Shown: piece by piece, positions 1 to 6,117 of the stretch
Layout of the letters: the number at the start of each line of letters is the position of its first letter
How positions within the stretch are numbered: position 1 is the first letter of the stretch
Source: Lachnospiraceae bacterium
Lineage (GTDB): Bacteria; Bacillota_A; Clostridia; Lachnospirales; Lachnospiraceae
DNA: 9,861 nt
Assembly: GCA_024699595.1 (NCBI GenBank)
Contig: JAILPG010000332.1
Location: forward strand, 1 to 9,861
Direction of reading: 5' to 3'
Notes under the pieces: model-generated
The model's database searches: none
What the model was told of the DNA's origin: nothing
Seen by the model: only the letters and a program-made list of their open reading frames with translations
Translations under genes and position numbers: made by a program

Positions 1-2094
1 AGCCCATGGCACATCAAGGTTTCTTATTACACCTGTCGCTTCGATACCATCCATACCGGGCATCATATGATCCATAAGGATAAGATCGTACTCTTTGTTC
101 TTCACCGCTTCTATCGAATCTTTACCGGAAGTGACGGCATCCGCCGCTATATCAAATTTCTTGAGAAATGCATTCAGAACCTTTAGGTTAACCTTGTTGT
201 CATCGACTATCAGCACTCTTGCATCGGGATATTTCTTCTCTCCCGCATTCTGCTGCTTTTCTATGAGTTTCCTGGTCTCGGCAGACTCACGCTTGCCGTA
301 GATATGGAAAGTCGTGTATCTGGCAGCCGTAAATACCTTCCGCTCTTCATCACCTGCAAAAGGCGTTTCATCAATGATCCCTTCATATACTTCGAAAGAG
401 AAGGTACTGCCCTGCCCGTAAGTACTCTTTACGGAATACGATCCGCCCATCAGATCGATGATCTTTGCTGCAATGTTAAGACCAAGTCCTGTACCCGTGA
501 TCTCCCTGTTCTTCATAGTATCAACCTGGGAAAAAGGCTTAAACAGCCTGTCTATATCGGCATCCTTGATACCCCGTCCGGTATCTTCGACCGATACGGT
601 CAATTTGACGCGATCGCCCTCAACATGCCCATCCACCGTCAGTTTGATGTGTCCGGTATCCGTGTATTTTTCGGCATTTCCAAGGAAATTCATGAACACC
701 TGTCTTAAGCGCACATCATCTCCGTACAGTCTCCTGGGAATGGTTGGATCGATATCGACTAAGAACTCAACAGGCTTGTCACCGATACGCATGTTGGTGA
801 TGTTGATCACGGAGTTAAAGAACTCCACCACGTCATACTCAACGAACGTAAGATCGAGCTTGCCCGACTCGGCCTTGGAGATATCAAGGACGTTAGATAC
901 TATATCAACGAGCACCTTGCCCGCATCCCTTATCTGTACCACGTAATCATGGACAGCTTCCGGCGATTCTTCTTTTTCGGAAAGCTCACTCATGCCGATG
1001 ATCGCATTAAGAGGAGTCCTTATCTCATGACTCATATTTGCAAGGAAACGGCTCTTAGCATCATTAGCTGCATCTGCGGCTTCCTTCAGCTGGCGCATCT
1101 CCTCCACGCGCTGGCGTATCTCCGAAACGTCGTTAATAGAGATGATGTAACCGATGTTGTTTCCGCCCTCAAACAGTCTCACGCACGTGCTCACAAACAT
1201 CTTCCCGCCCTGCTCGAAATAGTGCTCACCAAGCCCCTGGAAAAGCGGAATATCCGGAAGATGCAGTGCGGTTCCCGGTACCATTTCCTTAAGAACGGGC
1301 AGATAAGTCTGAGCCGTGAAGTTACTGTCCAGATAGTTCTTCGATGCATCGGCTATGATAATGCCCATACCGATGTTTCGGTAGAGGTTTGCATACGCCA
1401 CTTCGCGTACATCCGCCATCTTGCCGCTTGTAAGGGTAAAAGTGATCAGAACCGCCATGATACTCACTATCGAGGATGAAGGTTCAAAGCCGTTTAAGAT
1501 GTTCAGGATATTCATAAACGTTCCGACTATGGGAAGAAGCGATTCAAGGAACAGAGCAAGTAAAAGCGCACGCATCCTGTTATTCCTGCTGCGGCGCAGT
1601 TTCTGCGCAAACAAAATGGCGCTTGCAAGAAGGAACACCGTCTCAATGATCATATATGTCCAGTAAACAGGAGTTTTATCCGTCACAAGATGCGGATACA
1701 GTCCCGTATCAACAAACTCGTATCCCGCATAATACAGATTTGCATACGGAGCAAGCACCACCAGGGTAAAGATGACTCCGCAGAAGTCAAAGAACAGCCA
1801 CTTGAAAAATGAGGACAGTTTTATATCCAGGTAGTCACAGGTAAAACAGAAATAACCTGCGGGAAGAAAGGCAAGTCCGAAATACTGGATCACATAGCTT
1901 AGAAGAGCAGCCTCAGGCGTGCGAGCAAGCATTTCCTCAAGGTAGCCTAAGGAATAGAGCATCGTAAAGATGACCGTGAGCACAAGGTATCTGGAGCTTA
2001 CGGAATTGCGCACGGAAAGAACTCTTCCTATCGAGAAAAAAGAAAGGAAGACACAGATCACCTGAAATATAAGAAGAATATTAAACATGCTCAT
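1..2094 (-). CDS. Hybrid sensor histidine kinase, 7TM-PAS-HisKA-HATPase-REC (partial, C-terminus off the left edge)
   Basis: The frame is open for 698 codons and runs off the window. The first ~225 residues hold about seven hydrophobic segments (near 5-25, 36-52, 64-86, 96-117, 143-164, 176-198, 207-224), as in the HisKA_7TM sensor class. A PAS-like region follows (~232-325), then a short helix and the H-box NMSHEIRTPLNAIIGM with phosphoacceptor His356. The ATPase domain shows the N-box (Asn473 in NFLGNAEKYT), G1 (Asp504 in EDTGRGI), the F-box FKPFSQVD and G2 GTGLGLNIA. A receiver domain starts near 626 (VLIVDDN, Asp631/632) with phosphoacceptor Asp675 in LILMDHMMPGMDG. The end of REC and any HPt domain are missing. 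It should sense a membrane or small-molecule signal and pass phosphate from His to its own Asp; the output partner is not visible. The start is ATG 2094; ATG 2088 is equally possible because the ribosome binding site is weak. It lies 6 bp after the GNAT-like gene and is probably cotranscribed with it. Confidence 0.95.
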   Translation of the reverse strand, partial: MSMFNILLIFQVICVFLSFFSIGRVLSVRNSVSSRYLVLTVIFTMLYSLGYLEEMLARTPEAALLSYVIQYFGLAFLPAGYFCFTCDYLDIKLSSFFKWLFFDFCGVIFTLVVLAPYANLYYAGYEFVDTGLYPHLVTDKTPVYWTYMIIETVFLLASAILFAQKLRRSRNNRMRALLLALFLESLLPIVGTFMNILNILNGFEPSSSIVSIMAVLITFTLTSGKMADVREVAYANLYRNIGMGIIIADASKNYLDSNFTAQTYLPVLKEMVPGTALHLPDIPLFQGLGEHYFEQGGKMFVSTCVRLFEGGNNIGYIISINDVSEIRQRVEEMRQLKEAADAANDAKSRFLANMSHEIRTPLNAIIGMSELSEKEESPEAVHDYVVQIRDAGKVLVDIVSNVLDISKAESGKLDLTFVEYDVVEFFNSVINITNMRIGDKPVEFLVDIDPTIPRRLYGDDVRLRQVFMNFLGNAEKYTDTGHIKLTVDGHVEGDRVKLTVSVEDTGRGIKDADIDRLFKPFSQVDTMKNREITGTGLGLNIAAKIIDLMGGSYSVKSTYGQGSTFSFEVYEGIIDETPFAGDEERKVFTAARYTTFHIYGKRESAETRKLIEKQQNAGEKKYPDARVLIVDDNKVNLKVLNAFLKKFDIAADAVTSGKDSIEAVKNKEYDLILMDHMMPGMDGIEATGVIRNLDVPWA

Positions 2095-2100
2095 AACCGA

Positions 2101-2745
2101 TCACACCATGACCCCGTAATAATCCACCTTGCTTCTGGGGACTCTTCCCTGATCGCGGACCTGAAAACCCGCAGCCCTCATAAAGTTTACACCGGCATCT
2201 GAGGTAACCTCACAATAGCAGGCCTGCCCTTTTTCCCAGCCGTATCTGGTCATGGGGCGTAATATCTTCTCACTGTATTCATTACTGTCAAGCTTCGGAT
2301 CTACCGCATAGGAAAATAGATACCAGTCATCCATTCCCGTGATGCTCTTATGCATCTTGCTCGAATAAGCCTGATATCTGAGAAGCTTACCCACTATACT
2401 AAGGCCGTTCTGTTTGTATATCTCGTAACCCCCGTTTTTCAGATACGCAATGATCGGGAGATTCTTGTTACCGGGAGGGACCCAGGCCGCAACCGCATTA
2501 AGATCTTCTGAATCGGCATAGGATATGCTGTTTGGCATTGAATAAAGGCCTGCACGCAGTATGTTTCTGGAAGTCGTCTCATTGTACACCCCGCCGCAGA
2601 ACCAGATGAACAGATCATCTTTGGCATAGAACTTCACCATGACATCAAGCATCCTGTTAGTATCTTCCCTGGTATCTATGATATACATACCTTCCTGCCT
2701 TAGCATGGACTTTACTTCATTAATATTGATCGAACGTCTTGCCAT
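2101..2745 (-). CDS. GNAT-like N-acetyltransferase family protein with degenerate acetyl-CoA loop
   Basis: This 214-residue protein has a GNAT-like layout. AAWVPPGNK (86-94) resembles the mid-domain strand often seen as 'awl.Pg'. WYLFSYAVDP (141-150) matches the 'hWYL..laV.P' strand before the acetyl-CoA loop. CEVTSDAGVNFMRAAGF (178-194) matches the 'LET...N..fYe..GF' motif that closes the fold. The usual loop Q/R-x-x-G-x-G/A is not present: residues 151-162 read KLDSNEYSEKIL, with no glycine pair. The protein may therefore bind acetyl-CoA poorly, use another acyl donor, or act as a non-catalytic sensor. Its substrate cannot be read from the sequence. It precedes the hybrid kinase by 6 bp in the same reading frame, so the pair looks like an operon. 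A sequence like GGTGATGG lies just upstream of ATG 2745. Family assignment is moderate because it rests on motif pattern. Confidence 0.72.
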   Translation of the reverse strand: MARRSININEVKSMLRQEGMYIIDTREDTNRMLDVMVKFYAKDDLFIWFCGGVYNETTSRNILRAGLYSMPNSISYADSEDLNAVAAWVPPGNKNLPIIAYLKNGGYEIYKQNGLSIVGKLLRYQAYSSKMHKSITGMDDWYLFSYAVDPKLDSNEYSEKILRPMTRYGWEKGQACYCEVTSDAGVNFMRAAGFQVRDQGRVPRSKVDYYGVMV

Positions 2746-2791
2746 AATCCATCACCAAACAAAAATCGAAGCCGCAACAAAACCATCCATT

Positions 2792-2800
2792 ATTATAACA
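2792..2800 (-). promoter_or_regulatory. Candidate extended -10 promoter of the GNAT/kinase operon
   Basis: Read on the minus strand this is TGTTATAAT, a perfect TATAAT with the extended TGn element, about 46 bases upstream of the GNAT-like start codon and in the 74-bp gap after the TrkA-like gene. No good -35 hexamer sits at 16-18 bp, which is tolerated for extended -10 promoters. This suggests the GNAT/kinase pair is transcribed separately from the antiporter operon. Confidence 0.5.
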
Positions 2801-2819
2801 CGAAACCCCCGTAAACTTC

Positions 2820-3644
2820 TTACAGGCTCCCTGAATTAATGAAGGTCACTATCTTATTAACCGCCAGTTCCGTGGGTGAGACGGTAATATCAATATTAAC
2901 CTTATGAAGAAGCTTCACGTGCGCCTGTCTGTCGACCCTCGTTATGATCGACGAAACACCAACCGACCATGCATACATGCTTATGACGAGGTTAGTCTCG
3001 TCATTATCGGTAAGGGATACGACCGCATCGGATTTCTCCACGTTCTCCTCTTCAAGGACTTCCGTGATGTCTCCCGCAGCATAAGCCACATTTGCGGTAG
3101 GAAACTGCTCCATGAGCTCCCTGCATCTTGTGATGTCGTCATCAAGGATCGTCAGTTTCCTGCCGGATGAGATGAGCTTTTTTGCCAGATATCCGCCGGT
3201 AATCCCGCCGCCCACCAATACAATATTGTTACTGGATTTTCCTATATTTAAAAAGACTTCATCCGCAAGATCGGCCTTTGGTTTGACGAACAGGTCGATC
3301 CCGTAACGTTTCTTAAGACCCGCCTCTTCACTTACCAGATCAGGCATCAGTATACGCGCGACGCACTTTTTTACACCGATGGCCTTACCCTGCATGCAGG
3401 TTAACAGATTGATCTCATCGATATGGGTGAGTGCGATCAGATGATCCGCAGTCTCCGCGCCGGCCTTTCTTAATGTTTTCGCCGAAGCACCGCTGCCGCA
3501 TACCCCGTTTACCGAGTATCTGTCCGTCACGTCATCAATCTTTGCTCTGTCCTTGTCGATGACCGTGATGTCATGCCCAGTATTATCGAGCATCTTGACG
3601 AGCGAATATCCTGTTTCCCCGAGCCCTACGATTATTATCCTCAT
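2820..3644 (-). CDS. Compact TrkA-like protein, two RCK_N (NAD-binding) domains without RCK_C
   Basis: This is a cytosolic nucleotide-binding regulator of ion transport, 274 residues against roughly 450 for standard TrkA. Domain one begins with a Rossmann loop GLGETG (7-12) and an acidic residue at the end of strand two (Asp30). Domain two repeats the pattern with GGGITG (145-150) and LDDD (167-170), and ends in the TrkA-typical ITRVDRQAHVKLL and VSPTEL segments (234-260). Each half stops shortly after the 'GID...P' segment where RCK_C would begin, so both RCK_C domains appear absent or reduced to short helices. Its ATG overlaps the antiporter stop by 4 bp (ATGA) with an AGAGG site just before it, so the two are translationally coupled. 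The likely role is gating that antiporter in response to NAD(H) or another nucleotide. Known: RCK_N domains bind NAD(H) or other nucleotides. Inferred: the partner is the neighbouring antiporter rather than a TrkH channel, which is not seen here. Confidence 0.85.
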   Translation of the reverse strand: MRIIIVGLGETGYSLVKMLDNTGHDITVIDKDRAKIDDVTDRYSVNGVCGSGASAKTLRKAGAETADHLIALTHIDEINLLTCMQGKAIGVKKCVARILMPDLVSEEAGLKKRYGIDLFVKPKADLADEVFLNIGKSSNNIVLVGGGITGGYLAKKLISSGRKLTILDDDITRCRELMEQFPTANVAYAAGDITEVLEEENVEKSDAVVSLTDNDETNLVISMYAWSVGVSSIITRVDRQAHVKLLHKVNIDITVSPTELAVNKIVTFINSGSL

Positions 3645-4915
3645 ACATACCTCTTAGCTTTATGCTCTTCCAATGCAAAATAAACCTTTTTGATGGTAAG
3701 TCCCTGAACAAGTACCGTAAAAAATATCGTCACATAAGTCACATTTAAGAAAATCCTGAAAACATCCGGTGCCAGATATTCCTCGGTCCCGATGGCGAGC
3801 GCAAGCGACAATCCGCCTTTTAAGGCAGACCAGGTCATGAGCGTGACAAATTCTCCCAGGCTGTAATTGCCGGGGATCTTTCTGCCTGTCAGGACAGAAC
3901 TTGCAAATACTCCGATCATTCTTGACAGAAGTAAGATCACGACCCCGGCAGGTATCACTACCGGCGCGAACTTACATATCTCTATATCAAGAGCGTACAG
4001 CCCTATCATCACGAACAGTATCGCATTTAAGATCGTTTCCAGGATCTCCCAGAAATCGCTGTAATACTCGCACGGATCAATGACCATTACGCGGCGCTCC
4101 ATCTTGTCCATTTTGTAGGAAAAATACATTCCGCAGACAACAGATGCGATCACGCCCGAAAATCCCAGATGCTCACATATCACGTAGACCAAAGACACAT
4201 CCAGGAGTGATATAAGGATGTATCTGACCGGATCTTTATTGATCTCCATAAGCAGGAATAAAACAAACGAAACGACAAGAGCGACAGCTACGGCACCGAC
4301 GATCTCTTTGAACATCAGCTTGAAAAAGTTACCGTCCGAGCTGTGAAGGATCACCGATCCTACGAAAATGAAAAGGGTAACTCCGGTGCCGTCGTTAAAC
4401 AGAGACTCATTTTCGATGATCGAGCACACGTTTTTGGAAAGGCCGATCTTATTAAGGATACCCGTGGCGGCAATGGGGTCGGTCGGGCTTACAACGCAGC
4501 CAAGCAGAATGCACATCCAGATATCCATCGGAATATGAAACAGGAGTGCCACAAGATAAAACAGCAGTCCGTATATAAAAGAAGACAGGACCGTGGTAAG
4601 GAGTGCAAGCAGACAGATGGGCCTCAGATTCTGCCTGAACTTGCCCATGTTAACCTTGCTGGCCCCTGCAAAGAGCATAAAGCACAGCACTCCCCGCATA
4701 AGATACCGCTCAAATCCGAACTCACCGACGTTATTTGTAAACTTCTCGATCACATCGATACCAAATATCCTGCTGACCGCAGCCAAAAGCAGAGATATGA
4801 TCAATGAAAACATGATAAGCGCGATATCGGTCTGTATATGAAAAAATCTCTCATTCAAAACCCCGATGCCCACTATGAAGGCCAACAGGATTATCAAAAA
4901 AAACAGTACATTCAT
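3641..4915 (-). CDS. CPA1-family Na+(K+)/H+ antiporter
   Basis: This 424-residue integral membrane protein has about a dozen hydrophobic segments. It carries the CPA1 signature: VVSPTDPIAA (141-150), then ENESLFNDGTG (168-178), where Asn174-Asp175 is the ion-binding pair. A late helix WSALKGGLSLALA (362-374) matches the 'W.glRGa.slAla' segment, with Lys366 in place of the usual Arg. It exchanges cytoplasmic Na+ or K+ against protons for pH and salt balance; ion choice cannot be told from sequence. The large cytosolic C-terminal tail found in many bacterial CPA1 proteins is missing: only about 15 residues follow the last span. The regulatory part is instead supplied by the overlapping TrkA-like gene downstream. 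The start ATG 4915 is chosen because it gives an intact first span (residues 1-20), although no Shine-Dalgarno sequence precedes it. Confidence 0.93.
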   Translation of the reverse strand: MNVLFFLIILLAFIVGIGVLNERFFHIQTDIALIMFSLIISLLLAAVSRIFGIDVIEKFTNNVGEFGFERYLMRGVLCFMLFAGASKVNMGKFRQNLRPICLLALLTTVLSSFIYGLLFYLVALLFHIPMDIWMCILLGCVVSPTDPIAATGILNKIGLSKNVCSIIENESLFNDGTGVTLFIFVGSVILHSSDGNFFKLMFKEIVGAVAVALVVSFVLFLLMEINKDPVRYILISLLDVSLVYVICEHLGFSGVIASVVCGMYFSYKMDKMERRVMVIDPCEYYSDFWEILETILNAILFVMIGLYALDIEICKFAPVVIPAGVVILLLSRMIGVFASSVLTGRKIPGNYSLGEFVTLMTWSALKGGLSLALAIGTEEYLAPDVFRIFLNVTYVTIFFTVLVQGLTIKKVYFALEEHKAKRYV

Positions 4916-4924
4916 GACCAGTAT

Positions 4925-4954
4925 ATTTTAGCACGATATCTGTGACAAATCCAA
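4925..4954 (-). promoter_or_regulatory. Candidate promoter of the antiporter operon, predicting a near-leaderless mRNA
   Basis: On the minus strand, TTGGAT (4954-4949), an 18-bp spacer and TAAAAT (4930-4925) form a plausible promoter, with TGC directly before the -10 giving an extended -10 element. A start of transcription about 7 bases past the -10 would fall at ~4918, only a few bases before ATG 4915. This agrees with the absence of a ribosome binding site. Confidence 0.45.
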
Positions 4955-5030
4955 CTGCTCTCCCTGATCTTTGCTTAGCCTCTAATTCAAGTAATCGTAA
5001 AGCATCCTAGGACACCTAATCAACAAAATT

Positions 5031-5042
5031 GTAGAATTCTAC
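5031..5042. repeat. 12-bp perfect palindrome, possible weak terminator of the glycohydrolase gene
   Basis: GTAGAATTCTAC is its own reverse complement. It is flanked by six A/T pairs on the 5043-5048 side and an AT-rich stretch on the other. On the minus strand it reads A6, palindrome, AATTTTG, so it could act as a weak AT-rich terminator after the glycohydrolase. Part of it (ATTGTAGAA, 5028-5036) is also repeated in inverted form at 5084-5092. GC content is low and the function is uncertain. Confidence 0.3.
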
Positions 5043-5101
5043 TTTTTTGCGGCATTGAGCGCGCCCTGTGAAAAGAATCCGGTTTCTACAATATATCCGT
5101 C
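5039..5101 (-). other. In-frame protein-like tail after the glycohydrolase stop codon
   Basis: Directly after the TAA of the glycohydrolase gene, the same frame stays open for 20 codons and ends at TAG. It reads DGYIVETGFFSQGALNAAKK. The segment is protein-like in composition (a hydrophobic strand, a turn, then an amphipathic helix). It could be the last remnant of a longer or fused protein, a readthrough extension, or chance. No start codon or ribosome binding site is seen for it on its own. Confidence 0.35.
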
Positions 5102-5917
5102 TTAATCAACTGCACTTGGCTTAGTATATATACTGAAGTCATCAAGCACTTCAAGTATATCCTCAGTCAAATATGAGTCTGCCTTCTTCTTCAGTTTCTT
5201 TGGAATACCGAAAAAAGCTTCAGCCATCGATCCTGCGATCGCACCCAGAGTATCTGTATCACCTCCAAGTGAAATGGCATTACGGATAACATCTTCAAAA
5301 TCCTTACCCTCAAGGAATGCCGTGATCGCCTCCGGAACCGTCCTCTGGCAGTCTTCAACGTGATGATATCCGGGCCTTATCTCGTCACAGCTTCGGGACA
5401 GATCATACCCAAATTCCTTAATGACATATTCCTTGATCTCTTTTTTAGATGATCCATTTCTGGCAAGATAGATAACTGCCGCCGTGGATTCCGCTCCCTT
5501 GATCCCCTCCGGATGGTTATGGGACACATTTGCCGTAGCTCTGGCGACTTCCCTGGTCCTCTCTATAGAATCATACAGCCATCCTGCTGCCGAAACACGC
5601 ATGGCGGAACCGTTGCCATAACTGCCGTAAGGCCTTGCATTCTCTCCGTCATTAAGCCATCCGCGGAAACGTCCGCCATAACCGGCATTTGGATACCGAT
5701 GCCCCCAATCCTGCATACAAGCCCTGACAGCTTCCTCAATCTCTGAAACATCTGCATCAAAGTCAACACTCATAAGTGCCTCAGCCACAGCTGCCGTCAT
5801 AACAGTATCATCAGTGAATTCGCAGCCGATTCCAAACAGCTCGAAATCCTTGGTCTTATCTCCCCTGTCAAATTCAAATCTACTGCCGATAATATCGCCT
5901 AAAATCGCTCCATACAT
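5102..5917 (-). CDS. ADP-ribosylglycohydrolase family protein (DraG/ARH fold)
   Basis: This 271-residue protein is of usual length for the family and shows its metal-binding signatures. GAILGDIIGS opens the all-helical fold (3-12). CEFTDDTVMTAA (32-43) holds the T-D-D metal ligands (35-37). GNGSAMR sits at 101-107 and SHNHPEG at 132-138. SLGGDTDTLGAIAGS (216-230) supplies the second metal-binding D-T-D-T. Known members hydrolyse ADP-ribose from proteins, nucleic acids or small molecules using two Mg2+ or Mn2+ ions; the substrate here is not determined by sequence. The start ATG 5917 is preceded by AAAGGTAGGTAGAG, an adequate ribosome binding site, and the family's N-terminal motif starts at residue 3. 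The gene appears monocistronic: a hairpin terminator lies upstream and the antiporter promoter downstream. No ADP-ribosyltransferase partner is adjacent. KptA, 3 kb away, also makes an ADP-ribose product, but a link is speculative. Confidence 0.93.
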   Translation of the reverse strand: MYGAILGDIIGSRFEFDRGDKTKDFELFGIGCEFTDDTVMTAAVAEALMSVDFDADVSEIEEAVRACMQDWGHRYPNAGYGGRFRGWLNDGENARPYGSYGNGSAMRVSAAGWLYDSIERTREVARATANVSHNHPEGIKGAESTAAVIYLARNGSSKKEIKEYVIKEFGYDLSRSCDEIRPGYHHVEDCQRTVPEAITAFLEGKDFEDVIRNAISLGGDTDTLGAIAGSMAEAFFGIPKKLKKKADSYLTEDILEVLDDFSIYTKPSAVD

Positions 5918-5953
5918 GATCTCTACCTACCTTTCTCAACTCAGATCACACAA

Positions 5954-5972
5954 TGTTTCAAGTTCAAAAACA
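5954..5972. promoter_or_regulatory. Inverted repeat upstream of the glycohydrolase gene (possible operator)
   Basis: TGTTT (5954-5958) and AAACA (5968-5972) form a 5-bp inverted repeat around CAAGTTCAA, 37 bases upstream of the glycohydrolase start codon. No convincing -35/-10 pair was found nearby. It is short enough to be chance. Confidence 0.2.
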
Positions 5973-5991
5973 GCATACACCATGACCTTGA

Positions 5992-6022
5992 AAAATAAGT
6001 CGCCTGACAGACGACCTATTTT
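5992..6022 (-). terminator. Hairpin terminator between the ATPase and glycohydrolase genes
   Basis: The minus-strand RNA forms an 11-bp stem (AAAUAGGUCG-type arm, one G-U pair, centred on GUCG/CGAC) with a 9-base loop (6003-6011). The descending arm is U-rich and continues into U at 5991. It lies about 90 bp after the ATPase stop codon. The A-tract on the opposite side means it could also work on the plus strand, but no plus-strand gene is supported here. Confidence 0.6.
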
Positions 6023-6084
6023 ATGCATCCATCGCGTATACCCATCTTTTGAACCCGCTATTTAGTGCAGCATTCTGTCAAGTT

Positions 6085-6117
6085 AGGACTAAAATCATTT
6101 TGCAAAATATCAGTCCT
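6085..6117 (-). repeat. Nested inverted repeats spanning the ATPase stop codon
   Basis: AGGACT (6085-6090) and AGTCCT (6112-6117) are inverted arms enclosing 21 bases that contain a perfect 12-bp palindrome ATTTTGCAAAAT (6097-6108). The ATPase stop codon (6112-6110) lies inside the structure. It may stabilise the 3' end of the mRNA or act as a first weak terminator before the stronger hairpin at 5992-6022. Confidence 0.4.

Noticed and set aside
304..1666. Several plus-strand open frames of 80-176 codons across the left end
   Set aside because: They lie opposite the histidine kinase, whose domain motifs run without interruption on the minus strand; the plus-strand products show no family motifs or ribosome binding sites.
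4343..4807. Plus-strand 154-codon frame opposite the antiporter
   Set aside because: Its sequence is a highly charged antisense reading of a clear membrane protein; no start signal or recognisable domain.
5028..5092. A 65-bp miniature transposon bounded by ATTGTAGAA/TTCTACAAT
   Set aside because: The inverted arms are only 9 bp, no target duplication is seen, and the interior is the protein-like tail; not enough to call a mobile element.
6061..6090. Perfect TTGACA (minus strand, near 6076-6081) as a -35 for the glycohydrolase gene
   Set aside because: No -10-like hexamer lies 16-18 bp downstream, and a terminator hairpin would separate it from the gene.
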